A DNA stretch of 10,563 bases from Bacillota bacterium. Its GTDB lineage: Bacteria > Bacillota > Clostridia > Oscillospirales > Ruminococcaceae. Below are positions 1 to 5,868 of the stretch, one piece after another. How positions within the stretch are numbered: the first letter of the stretch is position 1; every line of letters begins with the position of its first letter. The position numbers and the translations under genes are program-made. The notes under the pieces were generated by a model. The model did not search any database. It saw only the letters and a program-made list of their open reading frames with translations, and was not told where the DNA came from. The stretch lies in the NCBI GenBank assembly GCA_023395695.1, contig JAEWYJ010000040.1:1-10563 (forward strand), given 5' to 3'.

Positions 1-320
1 CATTATTTTGTCAATTTGAGTGCTTTCAGACCGAGTTTCGCCGTGTTTTTTTATCCGCTTCACGACCTGGCCGGACTAGCGGGCGCAAGTTTAAAAACAG
101 GGGCGCACTTTGGTTTGCAGCGTCGCCGCTCTGGGCTGCCGAGTGTATATTGGCTTGACTGCGGGCAAAATTATATGGTAAAGTTTAAATGACAATAGCC
201 GGTGAACCTTCATAAGCAATTAAATACGTTTGGTATTATATTTTACTTCTATTGCAATTGCATCCAAATTTGCGCTGTTTATTATGCGCACCCGGTTGAC
301 GATATTAAAGGAGGACACAC
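1..320. other. Non-coding region upstream of the DUF4153 gene
   Basis: No convincing coding region is visible in these 320 bases. It contains a 7-bp direct repeat GGGCGCA at 81-87 and 101-107 (exactly 20 bp apart) and a perfect 10-bp palindrome TGCAATTGCA at 253-262. It also has several AT-rich stretches that could hold a promoter. The ribosome binding site AAAGGAGG lies at 307-314, six bases before the ATG at 321. A T-run at 46-52 is not preceded by a stem strong enough to call a terminator for a gene to the left. Confidence 0.6.
231..239 (+). promoter_or_regulatory. Possible extended -10 promoter for the DUF4153 gene
   Basis: TGGTATTAT fits the TGn-TATAAT extended -10 pattern with one mismatch in the hexamer, and no good -35 lies upstream. 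Transcription would start near 246, close to the TGCAATTGCA palindrome at 253-262. Two alternatives are about equally weak: TTGACT at 155-160 with TAAAGT at 179-184 (18-bp spacer), and ATGACA at 189-194 with CATAAG at 211-216 (16-bp spacer). Confidence 0.25.
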
Positions 321-2105
321 ATGAACAGATTTTCCAAGCTGTCTGAAAAATTGGTGGGTCTCACCGCGGCCGTCACACGCTACCCTGTTGCAGCGGCCTT
401 TTTGCTGCTGGCTACCGCCGTAAACGCTTACACACTGATTGCCGATAAAAACTACGAAAACGCCTGGATGGCTTGCATTGTGGGCGCAGCGCTGTCCGTC
501 GTGCTGCAGGCCGCCCATGAGCATTTCGGAAAAAAGCCGTTTGCCCGTTGGCTGCTGTCCGCTGCCGGCATTATAGCGGCCGGCGTATATTATCTTCTGA
601 TTCGCGCCGAACCGGCTTACAGCACTGAAAACACGGCACGAACCACCGTCCTGATGTTTGCACTGATGTTCGCCTATATGCTAATGCCCGCCATAAAAAG
701 CCGTATCAGCTTTAACGAAAGCTTTATGGCCGTCTTCAAGGCCCTGTTTCAATCCTTTTTCTATGCCGCAGTCTTTTTTATAGGATGTAGCCTGATTATT
801 GCGGCGTTTGATACGCTGATATCTCCCGTAGGCTCCGACGCCTATCTGCATATGGCAAACGTGGTATTTGTGCTTCTGGCGCCGGTGCTGTTGCTGTCGC
901 TTATTCCGGTTTATCCGGGCCGGCGTAGTCCGGGCAAAGGCACAGCGCCCGAAGGCTTTTTACACGAAGAAGCTATTGCCCGTGCGGTGTATTGCCCTAA
1001 ATTTTTAGAGATTTTAATTTCTTACATCATTATTCCGCTGGCGGCAATTTTCACCGTCATTCTTGTGCTTTATATTTTTTTAAATATCGGCGGCGATTTT
1101 TGGCGTAACAACCTGCTGGAGCCGCTGTTAATTTCTTATGCGATTAGCATTATGCTTATTTTGTTTCTTGCCGCCCGGCTGTCAAACCGCGTGGCGGTCT
1201 TGTTTTGTAAAATTTTCCCGAAGGTGCTGGTTCCCGTGGTGGTGTTCCAGCTTATTGCCTCAACCTTTATCCTGCGCGATACCGGTGTGACTCACGCGCG
1301 TTATTTCGTAATAATTTTCGGTATTTTCGCCGCCTGCGCCGGAGTGCTGCTGAGCATTGACCCGCTGCGCAGGAGCGGCAGCGCGGCGGCCTTGCTCATT
1401 ACGTTTTCAATCGTAGCGGTTACACCGCCGGTCGACGCCTTTACCGTCAGCCGGGTAAGCCAGCGCCAACGTTTGGAAACAGTGCTCAACCAAAACGACA
1501 TGCTGCAAAACAACACGCTTATCCCGGCTGCGGATATTTCCGAAGCCGATGAGGAAGCCATTGCTTCCTCCCTCGAATATCTGTACCGAATGAACGCCAT
1601 CGGTAAGTTGGCATGGCTGCCGGCACAGTTTGATTATTATGCCGATTTTGAAAACGCGTTTGGCTTTAGCCGGTATGGCACGCCGGGCAAAACAGGCCGG
1701 TATATCTATGTGCAGGCACCGTCGGGCTTACCCGCTGACATTGCCGGCTATGAGATTCTTACCACCGCCTCGGTTAACGCCAATGTTTCGGTCAACGCGA
1801 CAATCTGTGAATTTGATAAAGGCGGCAACACTTATATATTGCTTGAAACTTCTCGCGGAGGCCGTGCGCATCTTATCCTGTCGGAGAAGGGCGGCGAGGA
1901 GCTGATTAGCTTTGACACTGACGAAATCTTTGCCCGATACAGTGAATTTGACGACGAGCCATTGCCGCTCTCGGCGCAGCAGGCGATCTTTGCCGTTGAA
2001 AATGACCGCGCAAAGCTGATGCTATTCATCCAGCACGCAACAGTTAATACCGATTCAGCTAACTATAATCGCGCCGACTTCTATGTGATGATGGCTGTAA
2101 AATAG
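321..2105 (+). CDS. DUF4153 family polytopic membrane protein
   Basis: This 594-residue integral membrane protein has no known reaction. The N-terminal 375 residues contain about eleven hydrophobic segments (roughly 22-40, 48-64, 76-94, 107-124, 140-163, 178-197, 231-254, 266-285, 300-318, 327-346 and 354-373). A soluble C-terminal part of about 220 residues follows, rich in beta-type sequence. Features that recall the DUF4153 family are the early ..TRYPVA segment (19-24), the PKFLEILISYIIIPL stretch (226-240) and the SRVSQRQRLETVL segment (377-389) at the end of the membrane part; the assignment is by recall. The start is supported by AAAGGAGG six bases upstream. The gene appears to be monocistronic, with a strong terminator 34 bases after the stop. 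No regulatory signal beyond weak promoter candidates is visible. Confidence 0.8.
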   Translation: MNRFSKLSEKLVGLTAAVTRYPVAAAFLLLATAVNAYTLIADKNYENAWMACIVGAALSVVLQAAHEHFGKKPFARWLLSAAGIIAAGVYYLLIRAEPAYSTENTARTTVLMFALMFAYMLMPAIKSRISFNESFMAVFKALFQSFFYAAVFFIGCSLIIAAFDTLISPVGSDAYLHMANVVFVLLAPVLLLSLIPVYPGRRSPGKGTAPEGFLHEEAIARAVYCPKFLEILISYIIIPLAAIFTVILVLYIFLNIGGDFWRNNLLEPLLISYAISIMLILFLAARLSNRVAVLFCKIFPKVLVPVVVFQLIASTFILRDTGVTHARYFVIIFGIFAACAGVLLSIDPLRRSGSAAALLITFSIVAVTPPVDAFTVSRVSQRQRLETVLNQNDMLQNNTLIPAADISEADEEAIASSLEYLYRMNAIGKLAWLPAQFDYYADFENAFGFSRYGTPGKTGRYIYVQAPSGLPADIAGYEILTTASVNANVSVNATICEFDKGGNTYILLETSRGGRAHLILSEKGGEELISFDTDEIFARYSEFDDEPLPLSAQQAIFAVENDRAKLMLFIQHATVNTDSANYNRADFYVMMAVK

Positions 2106-2138
2106 CTGTGTGCAATTCGCGCGCATATAATAAAAATC

Positions 2139-2180
2139 GCCGCCAAAGCCTGCGTTTATCGGGCTTTGGCGGCTTTTTGT
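2139..2180 (+). terminator. Rho-independent terminator after the DUF4153 gene
   Basis: A perfect 12-bp stem is formed by GCCGCCAAAGCC (2139-2150) and GGCTTTGGCGGC (2162-2173), with an 11-nt loop and TTTTT at 2174-2178. An A-run just before the stem (2132-2136) means it could also act on transcription arriving from the converging collagen-like gene. Confidence 0.92.
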
Positions 2181-2245
2181 CTGAAGCTGATAATTTTATT
2201 ACCGGGGCGGCGCTAGCGTATCAGGCGACAATCTGCAACAGAGGC

Positions 2246-2312
2246 AAAACAGCTGTCAGAATGAATGCCTCGTCAAGTATACGTTCTATCCCAATACTAT
2301 CTCAGCTGTTTT
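2246..2312 (-). repeat. 10-bp inverted repeat overlapping the stop of the collagen-like gene
   Basis: AAAACAGCTG (2246-2255) and CAGCTGTTTT (2303-2312) are perfect inverted copies 47 bp apart. The right copy covers the last codons and most of the stop codon of the minus-strand collagen-like gene. In that transcript the distal arm ends in UUUU, and a smaller AGTAT/ATACT pair lies inside. It could be an atypical terminator or 3'-end stabilising stem for that gene. The long loop makes this uncertain. Confidence 0.35.
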
Positions 2313-3615
2313 GAATTGTGACCTTTGTCACTTTTTGGAGCCTCTCTGTTTTGCCCGATATTTCAGCCGGCGGCAATGCATTTTTAACCACATACCTTAA
2401 CTGAGGCGTAAATATAAATATAGGGGTATTGCCCGACTCGTCGCTGAGAACCAGAATACCCGGCTCGTTCATATATACCCCTCCCTCGCCGGTCGTGTTT
2501 GTGGCAGCGCCAAAAGAAATCTGGTCCCCTAACGACAACGATGACTGCACAGCAAGAATATAGTCTGTGTCGCAGCCCGGCGAATACGGGTCGGGTGGCG
2601 GCAGATAGGCAATACCGGGGTTATATACCGAATCCGCACCAAGATATAGTGCGGCAATTCTGTTTAAAGCCACATATCCGTAATTCGAGCCGTTTTGTAT
2701 AATCAACAGCCCCGGGCCATTTCCCCCGGGAGCCGCATATACCGATACAGCTGCGCCCGACAGCGTGGCCAACTGATCCACAAAAATGGTCATCACGGTG
2801 CCGGGATATAGTACCGCTATCTGCTCAAGTAAATTAGCCAGCTGCCTGATAGCAAAGCATTGCGTGGTGTCAGCCATGGTGGCCGCTGCGCCCGTTTCCC
2901 CCTGCGGTCCGGTCGGCCCGGTTGTGCCGTCTGCACCGGGAACGCCCTGCGGCCCGGTCGGGCCGGTGGGGCCGTCTGCACCGGGAATACCCTGCGGCCC
3001 GGTTGGCCCAATTGCGCCGTCTGCCCCGGGAATACCCTGCGGCCCGGTCGGCCCAATTGCGCCGTCTGCTCCGGGAACGCCCTGCGGCCCGGTTGGCCCG
3101 ATTGCGCCGTCAGCCCCCGGAACGCCCTGCGGCCCGGTTGGCCCGGTTGCGCCGTCTGCACCGGAAACGCCCTGCGGCCCGGTCGGGCCGGTGGGGCCGG
3201 GTTCACCGTTTGCATTGTCCTGAGTAACGACCAAGGCACCCTGTAAAGGAACCTGGCCTGCTAAATATATTTTCCCCGTGCTGATGTTCATTAAGGACAA
3301 TGTAACAGGGGCATCTGACACACTAATTATTCCTACACCATATACTTCGCCGGCTCTTGTCGGAGAATTACCCTCCAGTAAAACCCCTTGTGAAGACGAC
3401 AATGCAAAAACCACCCCCGTTACAGAGTCGGAGGATTGTGTGGCCATCCACCAGTTCACAATATATCTTCCGGCTTCCGTAATGGTAATATCGGCAGTAG
3501 CTGTGCTGTAGGCAAGGCTGCCGGAAAGATATTCAATTATATTAAAAAACACTTTGTCGCCCATATTTATTGGCGCGGTAGAACTTAACGTTATTTGAAG
3601 TGCATTTTGTCCCAT
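2302..3615 (-). CDS. Collagen-like protein with globular domains on both sides (BclA-type spore-surface candidate)
   Basis: The 437-residue protein has three parts. Residues 1-136 form a beta-rich domain containing [13 protein letters not shown] and VYGVGIISV. This pattern resembles the TNF/C1q-like jelly roll normally found at the C terminus of BclA-type exosporium glycoproteins. Residues 137-244 are 36 uninterrupted Gly-X-Y triplets, mostly [15 protein letters not shown] repeats, expected to form a collagen triple helix rich in Thr that could be glycosylated. Residues 245-437 contain [20 protein letters not shown], a G-rich strand region and an [18 protein letters not shown] segment, recalling C-terminal domains of other firmicute collagen-like spore proteins. 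There is no signal peptide or membrane anchor, which fits assembly from the mother cell onto the spore. AGAGGAA lies upstream of the ATG. A bacteriophage tail-fibre origin is an alternative, but no phage genes are nearby. The repeat array and its flanks are visible directly; the spore location is inferred. Confidence 0.78.
   Translation of the reverse strand: MGQNALQITLSSTAPINMGDKVFFNIIEYLSGSLAYSTATADITITEAGRYIVNWWMATQSSDSVTGVVFALSSSQGVLLEGNSPTRAGEVYGVGIISVSDAPVTLSLMNISTGKIYLAGQVPLQGALVVTQDNANGEPGPTGPTGPQGVSGADGATGPTGPQGVPGADGAIGPTGPQGVPGADGAIGPTGPQGIPGADGAIGPTGPQGIPGADGPTGPTGPQGVPGADGTTGPTGPQGETGAAATMADTTQCFAIRQLANLLEQIAVLYPGTVMTIFVDQLATLSGAAVSVYAAPGGNGPGLLIIQNGSNYGYVALNRIAALYLGADSVYNPGIAYLPPPDPYSPGCDTDYILAVQSSLSLGDQISFGAATNTTGEGGVYMNEPGILVLSDESGNTPIFIFTPQLRYVVKNALPPAEISGKTERLQKVTKVTIQNS
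2884..3207 (-). repeat. 45-bp tandem repeat array encoding the collagen triplets
   Basis: About seven copies of a 45-bp unit (15 residues, five triplets) encode the Gly-X-Y domain. Units differ mainly at the X/Y positions (Val/Ile, Pro/Ser, Thr/Ile/Pro) and at third codon positions. Because the period is a multiple of nine bases, copy gain or loss keeps the frame and the triplet register. The composition also opens long spurious reading frames in the other frames. Confidence 0.93.
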
Positions 3616-3662
3616 TTAGAATCATTCCTCTGTCGGATTTTGGCCTTCGAAGAGATTATTTT

Positions 3663-3675
3663 ATTATATCATATG
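3663..3675 (-). promoter_or_regulatory. Promoter candidate for the collagen-like gene
   Basis: Read on the minus strand, CATATGATATAAT contains both an extended -10 (TGA-TATAAT, perfect hexamer) and the sigma-K type -10 pattern CATAnnnTA. No matching -35 for either factor lies at the expected distance; the nearest mACm-type match (CACC, 3699-3702) is about 23 bp away. The element sits about 48 bp before the start codon. Which sigma factor reads it cannot be decided from this window. Confidence 0.4.
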
Positions 3676-3961
3676 CGTAAGAGGCTTTTATGCAACTGGG
3701 TGCAAGGCTGCTCGCAACCCGCATACTCACTTATTTCTTTCAGGCCAATGTTGGATTAAAGGCACCTGAAAAATCCGCCGCCCTAGGGATGTGAGCCCTA
3801 TTCCGCCAGCAGGCGGCCCTCCCTTTGCCGCCTGACTTTATTTGGCCCGGCATTATACTGATGCGGCCGGTAATTCAAACAGGTCTTATCTAAAGCCAAA
3901 TTTATTTAAATACCCGCCTTTGCTATGCGCGAGCCAAAGTTTTTAGCCCCCGGCCGGGGTT

Positions 3962-3990
3962 AACCCCGCGCTGTGTCGCTTCATAAGATA
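3962..3990 (+). promoter_or_regulatory. Sigma-K-like promoter for the small-protein pair
   Basis: AACC (3962-3965) and CATAAGATA (3982-3990) are 16 bp apart. This matches the B. subtilis sigma-K consensus mACm-N16/17-CATAnnnTA at every specified position. Transcription would begin near 3998, just ahead of the GAGGAGG ribosome binding site at 4004-4010. The motif is short and degenerate, so a chance match is possible. The placement and spacing relative to the gene raise confidence. Confidence 0.45.
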
Positions 3991-4020
3991 TATTGATCTC
4001 TTTGAGGAGGAGCAAGCGCC

Positions 4021-4416
4021 ATGCAGAAGGATTCCGGCACCGCCTTAAGCGTTACCTGCGATATTGTCGGCGGCTTTTTTGAAATGTTTATAGTTGAGCT
4101 GTCCGACGAAAACAACACCCCCGTGTCGCAGTGCCGCTGCCGCGCCAACTCTGCGGCAAAATTCTCCGTCAATACTCAGGGAGCATATATGATTACCGTC
4201 AGCCCCTGTCGGACAACGGGCCGCATCAGCCCCACGGGCGCTTCAAGGTGGGTAACGCTGGGCCCCGCTTGCTGCAGCATCCAGTTTTTCAGGTTCTGCC
4301 ATGTGACTCAGCATCCGCCGCAGCTTGTTCACACCCGCTTTAGTCTGACAGACGCATATTACCCCAATCTTCCTATTAACGAAGGAGAGTTAAAGCTATG
4401 GCAGAATATATTGTAA
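4021..4416 (+). CDS. Small Cys-rich protein of unknown function
   Basis: This 131-residue protein is not from a family I can name. It has seven cysteines (13, 38, 40, 63, 84, 85, 93) and no signal peptide or membrane segment. The beta-prone first half (SVTCDIV, MFIVELSD, AYMITVSP) suggests a compact sandwich domain. Residues 107-126, starting FSLTDAYYPNLP and ending in GELKL, match the C-terminal tail of the next protein. The ATG has GAGGAGG ten bases upstream, and a sigma-K-like promoter lies directly before it. The reading frame overlaps the next gene by 19 bases, which suggests translational coupling. High Cys content, lack of export signal and the promoter are compatible with a late mother-cell protein built into the spore coat or outer layer. 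That is inference; a role in another assembled structure is equally possible. Confidence 0.72.
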   Translation: MQKDSGTALSVTCDIVGGFFEMFIVELSDENNTPVSQCRCRANSAAKFSVNTQGAYMITVSPCRTTGRISPTGASRWVTLGPACCSIQFFRFCHVTQHPPQLVHTRFSLTDAYYPNLPINEGELKLWQNIL

Positions 4417-4946
4417 CTATTACCAATGGCGCCGGCAGCGAACTTTTGCCGGCCGGTAACTATAACGTCGCAGCTTCGGTTCCGGGATATGACGGTCTGC
4501 TTGACCCTTCCACCTTTGAGGCTACAGCGCTGGAGGGTGCCCAGGCCTTTACGTTGGCGGCAACCGGCACGCTGACGCTGACCGTCAACGAGACGGGCGC
4601 TTCGGGTGGTACGCCGATCACCGACGGTACCTTTATCCGCTGCAGTCAGGACGGCCTGACCGAATACGGCGCTGCCAAGGATGTGGACGGCAGCGGTATT
4701 TGCATTTTTGACCACGTGCCGTTTGGCGAAAGCGAATCGCCGTATACCTTTTATATCAAACAGCTCACCTCCGACAAGACGCATAATGTTCACACCGGCG
4801 TTATTGCTGTTGAAATGCAGGCTTCTACGCAGGAAGAATATGTGCAAAATACGCTGGCTGCAGAGCAGTCCTTTACGTTTGCCGACGCCAACTACAGCGG
4901 CCTGACCCTCAGCGGCACGCTGACCTTTACCGGCCCGCAGGAATAA
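4398..4946 (+). CDS. Beta-rich protein with a prealbumin/SpaA-like segment
   Basis: The 182-residue product has no signal peptide, membrane segment or LPXTG sorting motif. Residues 57-122 (GTLTLTVNE..., GTFIRCSQDG, GICIFDHVPFG, TFYIKQL) have the strand-and-turn pattern of SpaA/Cna-B prealbumin-like domains, which are repeated in Gram-positive surface proteins. An internal echo is seen between QAFTLAATGTLTLTV (49-63) and QSFTFAD..GTLTFTG (157-179). The tail FTFADANYSGLTLSGTLTF (159-177) matches the tail of the upstream small protein. AAGGAG lies eleven bases before the ATG, inside the end of the upstream gene, so the two are co-translated. The function is unknown. A structural partner of the Cys-rich protein is the simplest reading. 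The GC-rich hairpin at 4999-5044 follows 52 bases after the stop. Confidence 0.75.
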   Translation: MAEYIVTITNGAGSELLPAGNYNVAASVPGYDGLLDPSTFEATALEGAQAFTLAATGTLTLTVNETGASGGTPITDGTFIRCSQDGLTEYGAAKDVDGSGICIFDHVPFGESESPYTFYIKQLTSDKTHNVHTGVIAVEMQASTQEEYVQNTLAAEQSFTFADANYSGLTLSGTLTFTGPQE

Positions 4947-4998
4947 CGCCGATTGCAGCGCACGGCCGACCGCAGCCCAAGGGCATAGCAAAATTAAA

Positions 4999-5044
4999 CA
5001 GACAGGGCGCGGATTCCGACCTCTGGAAATCCGCGCCCTGTCTG
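4999..5044 (-). terminator. Terminator hairpin between convergent transcription units
   Basis: CAGACAGGGCGCGGATT (4999-5015) pairs perfectly with 5028-5044 over 17 bp, with a 12-nt loop. On the minus strand the stem is followed by TTTAATTTT, so it best terminates the aspartate dehydrogenase operon, whose last stop is 50 bp away. Without a T-run on the plus side it may still stall transcripts of the small-protein pair. Confidence 0.85.
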
Positions 5045-5093
5045 CTTGAATGTACGAATATAGGGAGGAGAAGTAAGCTGTTAAAAATACCCG

Positions 5094-5855
5094 CTAAACA
5101 AATCTGAACGGGCCGCCCTGACCCAGCACGCGTGCCAGGCTGGCGCAGGCGGAATAGGGCGTGTACTTGCCCGTGACACCGCCGGTAGAAAAGCTGCTGA
5201 TCTCAAGGCAAAAATGAATACCGTCGCCCTTGAGGTCGATGACATGGGTATTGGTGTTGACCGCCGGGTCGGAAACCACAATAGAACGGGTGCGGTCAAA
5301 GCCGATGCCGGCCAGTGCAACCGTCGCATGCACATTGACGTTGCGGGGATAAAGCGCGCAGGCCTCACGGGTGCTGCACTCGCAGACAACGGTGCGCTCG
5401 GTGTCGTTGCGGCCCAGGCTCTGAGGGCTTTTTGTTGTCACAATTGACACCTCGGTCAGCAGCTGGCTGCCGTCCGCAATGCCGTCAACACCAAGGATGG
5501 CGCCGTGCGGCAGATAAATTCTGCGCCCATATTTTGCCGCCTGCTCCTTGGCATGACGCTCAAACGCCTCGTCCGCAAAGGCCGTTACCGAAAAAATCAT
5601 TACGTCGCAGTGCTTGATAATATTATCAAAATTTGCTTTAAGCACATTGGCAGTAGCACTTTCGACCACGAGGTCGGTTTTTTCAAGCAGCGCCTCGTCC
5701 TGCGCAACCACGACAGGAAACGTCCTGCCCTCAGGCGCAAAATCCAGCGCCTGAACAAAAGAGACCGATATGCCCTCAAAGTTGCTCAGGCTGTTAAGCA
5801 TGGTAGCGCCGATCTTACCGCAGCCTAAAAATCCGATATTTTTATAATCTGCCAT
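5094..5855 (-). CDS. nadX: L-aspartate dehydrogenase family protein
   Basis: Family members oxidise L-aspartate to iminoaspartate/oxaloacetate plus ammonia with NAD(P), or run in reverse. The 253-residue product has an N-terminal Rossmann fold with GCGKIG at 11-16, the DLVVESA strand (61-67), LPHGAILGVDGI (115-126), and NVNVHATVALAG (172-183). The NTH motif at 202-204 corresponds, as I recall, to the Asn-x-His active-site pair of archaeal L-aspartate dehydrogenase. I chose the ATG at 5855 over an upstream in-frame ATG at 5888 because AGAGGA lies at the right distance before it and the earlier start would overlap the aminotransferase. Only 13 bases separate it from the upstream gene, so it is the second gene of an operon. 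No nadA, nadB or nadC is in view, so a role in NAD synthesis is not supported; aspartate/ammonia metabolism fits better. The exact substrate is inferred. Confidence 0.82.
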   Translation of the reverse strand: MADYKNIGFLGCGKIGATMLNSLSNFEGISVSFVQALDFAPEGRTFPVVVAQDEALLEKTDLVVESATANVLKANFDNIIKHCDVMIFSVTAFADEAFERHAKEQAAKYGRRIYLPHGAILGVDGIADGSQLLTEVSIVTTKSPQSLGRNDTERTVVCECSTREACALYPRNVNVHATVALAGIGFDRTRSIVVSDPAVNTNTHVIDLKGDGIHFCLEISSFSTGGVTGKYTPYSACASLARVLGQGGPFRFV

Positions 5856-5868
5856 TGTTATTTCCTCT

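Larger units (their letters stand above)
3616..4020. other. Divergent intergenic region with several hairpins, no gene seen
   Basis: This 405-bp stretch separates the collagen-like gene (-) from the small-protein pair (+). Inverted repeats visible in it are TTTCAGG 3738-3744 with CCTGAAA 3765-3771, TAGGG 3784-3788 with CCCTA 3796-3800, and a perfect CAGGCGGC 3810-3817 with GCCGCCTG 3827-3834. There are also two overlapping palindromes sharing one GGGG: CCCCGGCCGGGG 3948-3959 and GGGGTTAACCCC 3956-3967. The region holds a promoter candidate at each end. I do not recognise a riboswitch or known small RNA here. Confidence 0.6.

Noticed and set aside
2108..2314. 68-codon plus-strand frame after the DUF4153 gene
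   Set aside because: It runs through the strong terminator at 2139-2180, lacks a ribosome binding site and resembles no protein.
2786..3246. Long reading frames in all other frames across the collagen repeats, on both strands
   Set aside because: They arise from the 45-bp repeat composition, giving Pro/Arg/Gly-rich repetitive products without ribosome binding sites. The minus-strand Gly-X-Y frame is clearly the real one.
3771..3840. Riboswitch in the divergent intergenic region
   Set aside because: Hairpins are present, but no conserved core of a riboswitch class I know (cobalamin, glycine, c-di-GMP, SAM, TPP) is recognisable on either strand.
4359..4991. 210-codon minus-strand frame antisense to the small-protein pair
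   Set aside because: It is a shadow of the plus-strand genes, covers one arm region near the terminator and has no ribosome binding site or recognisable domain.
5061..5096. Ribosome-binding-like GGGAGGAG on the plus strand after the terminator at 4999-5044
   Set aside because: No start codon at a usable distance opens a frame; in-frame stops follow quickly. Treated as chance.
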